A stretch of 42,704 nt of DNA from Parasitella parasitica (lineage: Eukaryota; Mucoromycota; Mucoromycetes; Mucorales; Mucoraceae). The stretch spans positions 37,461-80,164 of the forward strand of contig MU619352.1 in the NCBI GenBank assembly GCA_025201805.1, in the 5' to 3' direction. Each line of letters begins with the position of its first letter. Within the stretch, counting starts at the first letter, position 1. The position numbers and the translations under genes were made by a program. This document shows, piece after piece, positions 32,009 to 42,565 of this stretch. The notes under the pieces were generated by a model. That model did no database searches, had not been told where the DNA came from, and was given only the letters and a program-made list of their open reading frames with translations.

Positions 32009-32607
32009 ATGTCAGGTGGCCAAAGACGACTTTCACTGCTTGCAAATCATTTGAACAGTAGTCGTGGCATTGCAACCAATGCAGCTTCAACAATCGCCAA
32101 CCACCCTTCGAAAGAAACATTCCGCAATCGACAAGATTACAAATACTATCTACCGATTCAAACAAGGTACACATAAAGTGTTTTATCAATAATCTAAAGC
32201 TGAGTAACTTTGTCATTAGATTCAGTGATTGTGATATGTATGCGCATATCAATAACAGTATTTACTACCATTACTTCGACACAATCATTAATGAGTACTT
32301 GATCAAGAAATGTGGATTAGATACAAGTAGTGATAACAAGACTAAGCCCATTGGATTGGTAGTAGCCAGCCAAGCCAACTTTTATGCTTCGGCTTCTTAC
32401 CCTAACCTGATTCATGCTGGATTGAGTATATCCAAGATTGGCAGATCGAGCGTTACTTACCGTGTAGGCATATTTGAGCAAGAGAATCCATTAGCTTGTG
32501 TTGTTGGAGGATTCACTCATGTTTTCGTGGACCCTGTTACTAGACGCCCCGTAACAGAACTGCCAACTGATTTCTTGAAAGGATTTGAACAATTACTTGT
32601 TAAGTAG
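32009..32607 (+). CDS. Hotdog-fold acyl-CoA thioesterase (4HBT type), probably mitochondrial
   Basis: Two exons (32009-32166, 32220-32607; one 53-bp intron) give 181 aa. The N terminus MSGGQRRLSLLANHLNSSRG is basic, Ser/Leu-rich and free of acids, as in a mitochondrial presequence. The hotdog domain starts at YYLPIQTRFSDCDMYAHINN; the D-x-D/M-x-H-x-N pattern is the active-site signature of 4-hydroxybenzoyl-CoA/YbgC-type thioesterases. The following YYHYFDTIINEYL helix and the ASASYPNLIHAGLSI and CVVGGFTHVFVDPVTRRP strands complete the fold. It should hydrolyse an acyl-CoA or acyl-ACP thioester; the exact substrate cannot be read from sequence. It ends 132 bp from the convergent ceramide synthase. 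Confidence 0.85.
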
Positions 32608-32739
32608 GGAATAAAAAGTTTTTATTAATTAATTATTCAAGTTAATTATTTGTTTGATTGTCTGGAAAGAATAAAATTACATGAAAAAAGACGAGAAGGT
32701 ATAATAAAATGAAATGATTGCTTAACGGACGAAACTAAA

Positions 32740-34142
32740 TTACTTTTTGCTGTATGAGGGCTTCTTTTCTTGATCTGGGCTACATATCACAAGTCGAAAG
32801 ACTTAGCCCTTGAAAATCACATCCGGTATAATGACCAACCTACCTTACTTTAGAATTCCTTTGGAATTCGTCGCTATCAACATCACTCTCATCTTCATCA
32901 TCACTGCGAGTATCATCGATTTCGTTACCAGTGAAGAGTTTTGCAATAACTTTAACAATCATAAGAAACCAGTAAAACATGATGAGGTTCAGTGCCAACA
33001 AGAGAGCAACGAAGCCTCTTTGAGTCTTGATGGTAAAGTATTTTCCCTGAGATGGGTTCCATTCCATATCGAAGTAACGTGCTGGTTCGACTGACAGTTC
33101 AGGGAGATTAAGCTTTCTTTTTTCATTGTAATAGTATACAACATTTACCTGCGACGCTCCAAGTAACTATTGAAAAGAAGATGTGGCGGGTAATTGGCCA
33201 TGAAATGGCAAAAAGACCAAATGCAATGTTGCAGACATTAGTGAACCCTAAGTATTTCAATATCTTGGCAAGCTAATGGATTAAATAGATTAGTACACAC
33301 TCAGGAGCAGGTTTCGGGTGGACTTACCGACAAAAAAATGTCGCAGAGATCCATACAACAAAGAACCGCATTTCCAACACGAGTAAGATTGGAAATGTAG
33401 CTTGTGCCTACCAATATAATAGTGATAATATGATGTGAAAGCATAGCAACATGGTCTTTTCTGCGCTTTTCAATGTGAAGGCCATAGATTTGCTGGATCC
33501 AGAATGCGAGCTGCATCAGATAGTACTTCTTCATGTCACTTGAAATCAATACATGAGGATAATCAATCCAGAATTGAGATGTATTGAACCAATGAGGACT
33601 ATTGTACATAATGTACTACAGTAAGATTTATGGTTAGTTTAGCTTGGCAGATGTTGTCATGCAAGCAGATCACACAAACCATGCCAGCAGAGCCAAAGAC
33701 AACATAATATGCAAGGATATAGCTTTGTTCTGCTACTCTTTGTCTTTTTGACGCTACTCCGATGTTGAAATAACTGGACAGAGGGAGGTAAATGTATTTG
33801 ATAAAGGCAGCGCGCAAAAAGGTAAACATGATAGTCCAGAAAAAGACAAAATACACATCTCCAAAGCCTTTATCATATTCGTTTGGGCCGACTTGATGCG
33901 AAACATATAAAAGTTGGCTTGCAAGAGGGTTCCCGAGCAAATGGTAAATGACAACAGATAACACAACAGAGCCAGATAATTCTAATTAAAACAAAGAATG
34001 TCGGTTGCTTGACCTAATGAAATAAGCTATACTAACCTGCTTCATATTTCAGAAATGTGTTTTTGATGCTACAAAGCTTAGGCGTAGATGGTAAAGGATG
34101 TTTCTGATCCGAAGTAGGAACAGGCTTGGTTTTTTGTTCCAT
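32740..34142 (-). CDS. LAG1: Ceramide synthase (Lag1/Lac1, TLC domain)
   Basis: Six exons (34037-34142, 33680-33981, 33328-33615, 33149-33272, 32844-33090, 32740-32779) give 368 aa. It is an ER multi-pass membrane protein. The Lag1 motif is excellent: GMYIMYNSPHWF, WIDYPH, MKKYYLMQLAFWIQQIYGLH, EKRRKDH, then catalytic H197-H198 in MLSHHIITI and the acidic pair D225/D228 in MDLCDIFL. It joins fatty acyl-CoA to a sphingoid base. The C terminus is acidic (DDEDESDVDSDE). If the fifth exon were read through, the protein would stop just after KVR. A GTAGGT donor and a TAG acceptor instead add a 40-nt last exon ending PDQEKKPSYSKK, which I prefer. A shorter alternative form is possible. Confidence 0.93.
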
Positions 34143-35108
34143 TTATACGAATTGAAGTAGTTAGGATGAAAGAAAAATGAGATAAAGAAAGGCTTGGATC
34201 CTTTTTTTATAGGGAGAAATCGAGATGTGGTCCCCTAAAAAAACAAGGACCAATTTTTATTTCATGCTCTGTAAATTATCTCTTATTTATTAGTGCAATC
34301 TATACATACACTCCAGTTTGTGTATGACCTGCTATTATATACCCACATACAGCAAGCAGATCATTATACACATGTATCGATATATAAAAGCGACTTAATT
34401 GGACGGAACGGAATAGATTCATGAGGCAATTGTGTATCTTTTATGTTTACTAGTGTTTCATGTTGCAAGATAACACTATACTTTAATAACACAAAATTTG
34501 TTCCATTGACAAAGATCAATGGGATCATATCAATGCTGATTTGGTATAGATTGTTGCTATTTTACAATTATTGTGCCTGGTGTGATAAAACCGACAATCT
34601 CCTGTACAGGTATCCTACAACGGTGATCGTCTTTTGCAAATAAGACATCAATAATAGGCTGTGATAGTAGTGTAACCAATTACTGTCTTCCTTGTTTCAT
34701 TTAATGGCTAATACCATCCGAAAGTTACCAATTAAGCTTCTGTCGAGTAAATCATTCTTTGGATTGCTGAAGGCTTTTTCTACCAAAACCCAGGAGATGA
34801 GAATTGCTAGGGCTACATTTGTATAGCACTGAATCGTTCCTACGAAAAGTATTATCAGTCTGATGGGGTTGCCAGTAAGAAAAATAATTTCTCTAGTTAC
34901 AGAAAGCTTGTACAGAGCATTCAGTATTTCAAGTCATACTTTAAGTAAAATCTCTACTTGTATACAATGATACAGTACATTGAGAATCGTGATGTAGGAG
35001 CGTATTGTTGAAGGTCACGTACAACTGCACGCCGCAAATTTGGTTGCTATTAAAAAGCCTTTGGTTCCTTTGGATCCCGCGTTAATCACACTTTTTCTTT
35101 CAGACTGT
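34143..35108. other. Divergent intergenic region
   Basis: About 1 kb between the ceramide synthase (-) and the coiled-coil gene (+). No domain-bearing frame or RNA gene was seen; the + frame at 34443-34643 appears to be chance. Confidence 0.5.
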
Positions 35109-38100
35109 ATGCAAAACTCACCGACAGCAACAAGAAGCTCTTTTGTTAGTCCTCGTACGTTCTTGCTGAAGCTACTCGAAACTGTCGTAAAAAACTAATG
35201 ACATTTTATCTAGAAGGAAAGCCGACGCCTTCAAGAGACTTGAACGTTTCTAATGGGAAGCGCTATAGATTGGATGATGGTGATACTGACCTCTTTGCTG
35301 CATCGCCTTTAATACCAAGAATATCTACTCGTGATTCTATCCTGTCTAGAACATCAACATTTAGTCATACCAACAATAGCAACAATCCCTTCAGCAGCAG
35401 ACGAGTTACATCAAGTCCACAGGAAGCTCGTCGTTTATCAACAATGTCATTCGACACCCAAGGATCTGTATCAAGCGCGAAACGATTAAATGTGCTTAGC
35501 AAATCACTGGACGATTTTGAGCTATTCTTCAAGCAGCAGCTTCGGTTGAGTAGTCATATGAAAAGAGGAGATATGATAGAATTGAATAAACAGTGCAAGC
35601 AGCGTATCACCTTACTAAAACAACAAATAAACCAAGTTTCTGAAGAAGATATCACATCTGAAGATGTCATGAAAGAAGCACAAGCCAGAATAACTGAAGT
35701 CTTCAAAGAGAGTGAAAACTGGAAAGGTCAAGCTTCCAATGCCACTCTTCATTTACGCGAACTGGAAAATAAAATGAACGATATGAGCGCATCGTACCAA
35801 GCTCGATTGAAGACACTTGTTGATGAATTGGAACAATCAAAGAAGCTACTTGAGAGATACGAAAATCAAGAGCTGAATGATGTGGATACAGAGCGAGTAA
35901 ACGAAAAAGCAAGCAAAGCGACACGTGAAGATGCGCAGAAACTATTGGATCTCGAGCTGGAAACCCTTAAATTGAAAAGGGATCTTCAGCAGCACCAAGC
36001 AGAGAAAAAAGAGCTTCAGTCGCAAGTCAAAGAATATTCAAACCAATTAATTGAAAGCGAGCAAAAGATACTCGAATGCCAAGCTACTTTGGAAAAGGCA
36101 GAGCTTCAAGCTACTCAGTTAGACAATGCCCTTCATTCTGAAATTGAAGAACTGGATAGATATAAGCAAGAGTTACAACAGGAAAAGTTAGCATCTAATA
36201 ATCTACAGAGTAAATTAAAAACAGCTGAAGAATCATATCAAAATCAGATCTCTATCAACAAACAGTTGAAGCTTGATTTACATGAAAGCGAATTGCAATC
36301 GAATGCCTATGCAGAAAAGATTGAAAAATTGACAGCAATCGATGCAGATAAAAAAGCACTCGAAATCAAACTTCAAAGCGCCACTAATCGCATTGAGTAT
36401 TTGGCACAAGATAACCATGACAGGGCTGATGAACTTGAAAGAGCTCAACATCGTATCCAAGTATTGGAAAATCAGCTGAATGAAAACTCATTTGAAACCA
36501 AAAAATTGCAGCATGCGTTGAACGAAAAAGAAGGGGATTTGACAGGCAAATTATCTCAAATCAGTAGCCGGTACAACGAAACTACCAGCCGCATAGAACA
36601 GCTCTCTGCGGATATAAAAGCAGAGCGTGCTTATGTAAAACAACTGAAAGATTATCTAGACAGTGAACGATCTGAAAAGGCTCAATTCAAAAATGACTTA
36701 ACGGCAGAACGGGCACTGGTCAAAACGCTTGAATTGGAACTGCAATCAGCCAATCACAAGCATAGAGAAGCTATCAACGGCGCTGAAAAAGAAATTCGCA
36801 ATTTAAAGCATGATGTGGACTTATTATCAGAAGAAAATCAGAAAATTCAGAGTGAATTAGACCTCGCTACAGCCCAACAATCTGACAGTGTTTCTAAAAT
36901 TACATCTGAACGTGATAGTTTGAAAAGACAGACAAAAGAAATGACTGCTAAGCTTAACGAGTTGTCCGAAGTGTGTGATAATGCAAAGAATGCGCAAGAT
37001 CAACTACAGGCACTGTTAGAAAATGAGCGTAACAAGTCCAACAAACTCAAATCTGATCTCGCTGAAGAGCAGTATGCTGTTATTCAATTGAAAGAAAATA
37101 TAGATGTTTTATCGGATAAAAAGTCTAGTCTGCAAAGACAATTAGATTTAGCAACAACACATCAATCGGAAAGCATTAGCAAAATAACTCAAGATCGCAA
37201 CAATCTTTTGGGTCAAGTGGATAGCTTGGTTCACCAATTAGAGGAAGCAAATGATAATATTAAGCAAATGTCGGTGCGCTTCAACCAGCTTCAGACCGCA
37301 TTTGATAGAGAGACTCTCAAAAATGAGCAACTATCAAAGAATTTGGCCACACAAAAAGACAGGATTGACGAGTATTCGGCTGATTTTGGAAAAGCTGTAG
37401 ATGATTTAAAACAAGTGCAACGTACGTTGGAAGCTTCAAGACTGGATAAGAGTGAATTAGAAAAGGAGCTTGAGCGAGCAAAACATCATATTCAAGTATT
37501 AGAAAACCAGACGAATGACTTTGGGAAAACTGTGAATGATTTGAAGCAAGTAACATGTACAATGGAATCTTTGAAACTTGAAAAGAATGAATTAGAAAAG
37601 GAACTTGACGCTATGAAGCAAGGCACTCGCCAGCAATCTGAAAGCCATGTTCAGCTTACAGCCGAGAGAAATAGTTTGAAGCGTAGATTAGTCGACCTGG
37701 AACATCAATTGGATATATTAAAGACATCTGAAAGTGAGCATGAACAAGAACTGTTGCAGGAGATCCAAAGCAAAATCTCTGATTTGCATCGTTATTCGGA
37801 GCAATTGAAACAATCAAAGCAGCGCATTGAAGAATTGAATCAGGACTTGGCTGACAAGAGCGCCCGCTTGGAAAGAGTTACCTCAGATCTTGAAAATGCT
37901 CGCCTCCAGTTGCAGCGCTCGAAGATGAATGAAGAAAGTATTGTGCAAACTAAATCTAATTTGACTCAACGTTTGGAGGAAACTGCAGCTAGTTTGAATC
38001 AAGTTGTTAAAGAAGCTGCAGCGAGAGATGTTGAAATTGCTAGGCTGGAATCTGTTCGTGTCGATACTCGCACTCAATTAGAAAATGCTCTTGCTCAACA

Positions 38101-38914
38101 CGCTAAACTAGAAGCCAGAATTGATCAACTTGAGGCTGATTTGAAGCAAAAAAACTCTGTACTCTCTGAATTCAACGAAGTCTCACAGGAGTTGCTTGAA
38201 GCTGCTGATTATGCACACAAACTTGAAGCAGTGATAAACAGAAAAGAAAAGCAACTAACCGAATTAGAACGAGAGGCACAATCACTAATTGCCGAAAGAG
38301 ACGAGGAACTGAAGCGAATAGAACACTCGACTTCGCAAAAGATAGATCAGTTACAAACTCGCATTGAAAGCCTGAGGAACAAGCTTGCATCAGCAGAAAA
38401 GGAACTGGAAGAAAAGATATTGGAGAACTCCAACCTTGAAAAGGCTAATACAGATGTAGAATTACTCTCTAAAAATTTGAAACAAGCATTATCGAAATGT
38501 GAGGCGGATATGGCTAGAAAAACACGAGACATGGATGATTTGCAGTACAAATATGAACACGAAAGGGATCTTGTTGACGTTTTAACTAATCAAAATGCCA
38601 AACTACAAGAAGAAACTAAACTTATGGAACATCAAGAAACTGAAATTGAAGCAAGAGCAAAGAAAATTGAAAAATTGGAGGATACGGTCAATAAGATTTT
38701 GTCTGATTTAGCTAGTGCAATGGAGAAAAAGAGAGTAACTGAAGAAAGGAGCAAGCACTTTGAAGAAATGGCTAGTAAAATCAAGGCTGAGGCACAAGAC
38801 AGAATACATGATCTGGAATTTAAATGCACGGAAGCTCAACGATCAATCGACGATAAAGAAAGAGATTTGCAGAACATCAGAAAATTGTTACGAGAAGCTT
38901 TACGGGAGCGATGA
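35109..38914 (+). CDS. Giant coiled-coil protein, function unknown
   Basis: I propose two exons: 35109-35154 and 35214-38914, 1248 aa. The naive start (ATG at 35198) lies inside a 59-bp intron with a GTACGT donor, CTAAT branch-like site and CTAG acceptor; splicing gives MQNSPTATRSSFVSPQGKPT, a Ser/Pro-rich head. Residues 1-100 are Ser/Thr/Asn-rich and probably disordered. A short globular-looking segment (SLDDFELFFKQQLRL) follows, and from about 145 to the end there is almost unbroken heptad coiled coil rich in Glu, Lys, Gln and Leu. Internal duplications are visible. The architecture fits a structural, tethering or spindle-pole/septal scaffold, but no family-defining motif was recognised. 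No membrane segment or motor domain is present. Confidence 0.85.
37382..37651 (+). repeat. 45-aa in-frame tandem duplication in the coiled coil
   Basis: DFGKAVDDLKQVQRTLE...LDKSELEKELE (from 37382) is followed exactly 135 bp later by DFGKTVNDLKQVTCTME...LEKNELEKELD (from 37517). Protein identity is about 60 percent, so the duplication is old. A looser repeat of LDLAT-x2-QS-S-SKIT segments lies about 285 bp apart upstream (near 36856 and 37142). Confidence 0.7.
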
Positions 38915-39103
38915 GGTTTCTTCGATATCGTTTTGTATATATTCGTTTATTTTATTACTATACCGCTTTTTTCTTTAATAATATGCTGTTATCCGTTTCA
39001 AACCATGCTTTTTGTTCTGAACCCAGTTTTTGTGAAAGCCACTGGATTTTTTTTTTTAGCGTTTTCTTTCTTATTTTTTATTGTTTATTGAATCAAAAGA
39101 ATC

Positions 39104-40370
39104 ATGAGTTCAGAAGCACCACAATTAGATATTCTCGAAACTTCAAAAGAAAAGTTTGTAAACCTTATTGCGGAATTGAATGATTCACAATTCCATAGCT
39201 TTCAGGACTTTGTTCAATCAGCACTTGGTAAGGAAAAGCAATGTTCATTTTGACGTTTCCATTGACAAAGCTATAGAGGAATACCATGCCCAGTTGCATC
39301 ACCATCATGAAGCCAATGATAACGATGAAGAGCACATGCTAACAGAGCAGCACAATGGTAAATTCCAACCTGTGAGCGATGCTAAAATGATGCGACTGGG
39401 GAGAATGATCAAGGATCTTCGTACTCGCGTCCCTATTTCAGCTGAAGCTCCTGGTGAAAATACCACAATTCCCGATACACCCGAAGTAAATGTGCATTGA
39501 TTTTACTGCTGTCTGTGAATTAATGTAGTATCTAGTTCAAGGGATTCACTGAGCAAAATACTGTCCATGTCGATGGATTTTTATTTTCAGAGGAGGATGT
39601 CGACGATCTTGTCGATGAGGGAAAGATGTCTCGTAACTATTGCGGCGACTGTGGATCAAGAAAAGTTGCTCCTCTAAGTAAATTAAGGCTTTTTATTACA
39701 ATTTGACTAGCAATGACGCTCATGATTTTTTATTTGTCCTTTTTAGATTTCATCTCTCATTCTGCCTCTGTATTGCAATTGCAATTCCTGTATCAAGTTG
39801 CATTAGCTGATCAAGTTAAGGACAAGGTGATTGTTGACGTTGGGTCGAGACTAGGTGCAGTTTTATATTCTGTAGGTTTGAGATAATTTAATTTGAAAAC
39901 ATGTTCCTTACGACAAAGTTCAGGGTTACTTGTTCACCCGCGCAAGAAAACTGATTGGTATCGAAATCAACGAATGGTTCACCAAATTGCAAGAAGAAAT
40001 GATCAAAAAGTATAAAATGGACGATCGTGTACAGGTTATGTGTGAAGATATTCTAAACGTCCCTGAATTATTATCGAATGAAGCAAATATTGTCATTATG
40101 AACAACGTTTTCCAATTTTTCAACGAGCTTGCCACACAGCAAAAAATTTGGAAATTTGTGCGCACAGAAACAAAGAAAAAGTCTGGACTATTACTGGTAA
40201 CTCTTCCATCCTTGCAGGAACAACTAAAGGAGGCTGGCATGTCTGCTTCTAAGTTAATGCGCGGCTGGGTCAAGGAAGTCAAATTAGATTATGATGGCGG
40301 ATGGTTCCAGGAGTTAAATGATGATGAATTGGGAGAAATTAAACAGGTTCACTTATATAGAGTAGTGTAA
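39104..40370 (+). CDS. SAM-dependent methyltransferase with N-terminal CxxC segment
   Basis: Five exons (39104-39227, 39271-39485, 39536-39677, 39747-39871, 39924-40370) give 350 aa. The catalytic part is a class I Rossmann fold: motif I VIVDVGSRLGAVLYSGYLF (D191 to G197), followed by KLIGIEINEWFTKLQEE with the acidic residue after beta 2, then VQVMCEDILNVPEL and IVIMNNVFQFF. Upstream, RNYCGDCGSRKVAPL holds one CxxC pair that could be half of a zinc site. The N-terminal 110 residues are acidic with a His4 run. Substrate class (protein, RNA or small molecule) cannot be told. It starts 189 bp after the coiled-coil gene, same strand. Confidence 0.8.
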
Positions 40371-41299
40371 TTCAACTGTGAGCCTTCTAAACATTTCTAC
40401 TGTTCTGGAATATTGCGTTATAGTGTCCTTTTATACCTAATAGTAGTATATTATGTCATTACTTGTGTTTACTTTACACTAACGTCTCAAAATAAAGTTT
40501 CGATCTTGATTCGTAATAGTTGTACTGAACCGTGTGTGTTGGAAAGGTTTTCCACCCAATCAGGATGCTTTGGAAACCCAACTATCATTCAATATTGGCG
40601 ACGCAATGGTAAAAATCCACCTCGCTACACATTGAAACGCAAGCAAAGATCCACATAACAATCACAAGGCAACCCACCAAGCAACCTAACCCCAAATCTC
40701 GCACATCACCAAACTTTAATCGGCTTCGAAGAGCCTGGGAGAGGGCGGTGTGATGTCCAGAGATACTCTGACCTTGAATCGATGAAGTAAATATCACGTG
40801 GACTGGACATACTCCAATCGTGCTCGGTCTTCAGGGGACTTACACTAAATTATTGATCCTGGTTCTCTCTCAGATTAAAGAGCACAATCCGAGACTCCCA
40901 TACTCACATCGTCCCCTCTACGACCTTACGGCACGACGCTGCTGTGTGAGTAACTTTGTTTTAATTGCTGTTGTGTGACAGTCTTCATTTTAATTACTGT
41001 TGTGTTGGTGACAGTTCATTTTAATTACTGTTGTGTTGGTGGCACTCTTTGTTTTAATTCCAGCCAATAATAATGCAACTATAATTTCTGACGCACCACT
41101 CTCATTTTAACTGTTATGCGACTGGTGCCTGCCAAAAAGGGCTACCTCCATCCTTTTATTTGTCTCCCCAGGTTGTCGTTCTCTGTTTGTGTGCTTTATG
41201 CAAGTGTTCATCGAATATCGTTGCCACTGCTGTGAGTAATGCTTCGCCAGACGACAAAATTTACGTATGCACTACAGCATCGTTGAGAAAATTCATCTC
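40371..41299. other. Repeat-rich region upstream of the zinc-finger ORF
   Basis: No intact gene was found. A short + frame ends near 40752 with RTSPNFNRLRRAWERAV just before TGTGATGTCC, which could be a retroelement tail against an LTR-like end, but the evidence is thin. A minisatellite follows at 40950-41064. Near 41150-41240 a + frame rich in Cys (VVLCLCALCKC) lies after a possible acceptor (CCCCAG at about 41170) and before a GTGAGT donor (about 41233); it may be an upstream exon of the next gene, but the frames do not join cleanly. Confidence 0.4.
40950..41064. repeat. Minisatellite, ~33-bp unit
   Basis: Three to four units built on TTTTAATTACTGTTGTGTTG followed by GTGACAG-like ends occur in tandem; the outer units are more diverged. 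A fifth partial TTTTAA-based copy may follow near 41096. Confidence 0.75.
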
Positions 41300-41358
41300 A
41301 TGTCACCAAGTCGCGGCAGGCCCTGGTTCCAACTTGCTGCGGATCAATTCTTCACTGC

Positions 41359-41361
41359 TAA
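41359..41361. repeat. MITE target-site duplication (left), TAA
   Basis: TAA next to the left terminal repeat, matching TAA at 41987-41989. Collapsing the two copies restores the ACT GCT AAC GAG reading of the host frame. Confidence 0.82.
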
Positions 41362-41986
41362 GAGCATCTCCAACGGAGATGCTAAACAAAAAGCCATTTA
41401 AAGCATCTTTTTTTTTTGACTACCCCAAAATTTTTTGTCTGCTTTTTTGGAAGTGCTAATTTGAGACGAAAATTTTAGAAATCAAGCGACCTAATTCTCA
41501 TAAATCATCATTTAAATGGTTGTTTTCGATGGACATTTTGATATAATATTTGTTCAAAATTAATTAAGGGTGTGTAATAGCGGAGATTATGTAATCGAGG
41601 TTTTCTGGAACAATATGATATTGATTTATCGATAAAATAAATGGAGTATTTATACTATTTGATATTCGCTCGGTTAAAATAATATGTTTTGGTTATTCAG
41701 TTATATATATTTGATATGGTTAAGGGCCTTGATACCAGAAAGATAATGGTAGCTACCCGCCGCCCTGCCTTGGTTCGCAGTTGGGGAATCATCTTGGAAC
41801 ACCTCGAGTATTACCATCAACACAAGTTTCAATATAGCTTTTTCAAAATAACGGCCAAATTTGGCTTCCTGGCAATCTTATTTTAGCTTTTGCTAAATAT
41901 GGCACCCTGTTTACCTGGTCCGTTGGAGACCATTTTTATTTATTTGGAGGTATTTTGGGAAATTAGCACCTCCGTTGCAGATGCTC
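41362..41986. mobile_element. 625-bp MITE, PIF/Harbinger-like, inserted in coding sequence
   Basis: The ends are 24-bp terminal inverted repeats (41362-41385 and 41963-41986) that match at 22 of 24 positions; the outer bases are GAGCATCT. The left repeat is itself a perfect hairpin, AGCATCTCC-AAC-GGAGATGCT. TAA flanks both ends (41359-41361, 41987-41989), the 3-bp TWA duplication expected of PIF/Harbinger (Tourist-like) elements. Inside, the short frames at 41689-41886 and 41890 on resemble no transposase, so it is non-autonomous. A further CCAACGGA-type subrepeat (CCGTTGGAGACC near 41921) lies close to the right end. Confidence 0.85.
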
Positions 41987-42565
41987 TAACGAGGAAAATG
42001 CAACCATCGTCAAATATGCATGTCCCTGCTGCAGCCATTGTTTTGATGAGCTTGTCAATCTTGGCACCCACCTTGATATTCACCTTGGACAACATGGCGC
42101 GTTGGTTGATAGGTAAGCTTATTAAACAGTTTTTTGTGCATTAACATCAACTCATTTTGTGCGTGTTTATAAAGTGAAATCAAAAGCGTGGATGGCCTTC
42201 CCAATGTGGACGATGACAATGGCTTTGAACCAGAAGATCAATCAACAATTCAAGAACGACTGCCAACAATTTCACCATCGCTGCACCCTGGTAACATTGC
42301 CATCAATCCCATCACTGTCAATCCGTCGAGGAGAAACTTTGATGAAGCAGTCATCGATGCTTGCCAACAATTAGGCAGTCAACATGCTGAGCGGCAAAAG
42401 ACCTTGCATATTGTCGATGTCCTTGACCTAAAACCATTTGCCTTCTTCGACAAGAATGGTATTGAACAAAATACCTTAGCCCACGAGCGCGTTATCAGCA
42501 ACATCACGGCAGACAATGACTCAATCATACCCATCTTTCCATTGTGTTTAGGATGTAAAGGCTAA

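Larger units (their letters stand above)
41300..42565 (+). pseudogene. C2H2 zinc-finger gene disrupted by a MITE
   Basis: If the MITE and one TAA copy are ignored, an open frame runs from ATG at 41300 to 41361, resumes at 41990-42112, splices across a 62-bp GTAAGC..AAG intron and ends at 42565: 191 codons, all in frame. It reads MSPSRGRPWFQLAADQFF, then a finger with C32-x2-C35-x12-H48-x3-H52 (YACPCCSHCF...LGTHLDIHL), then an acidic, Pro-rich region and a tail with DLKPFAFFDKNGI and PLCLGCKG. With the insert the frame stops 14 codons inside the element. Upstream exons are possible. The family is not recognised; single degenerate fingers with such tails may belong to a transposon-derived gene. 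Confidence 0.6.
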
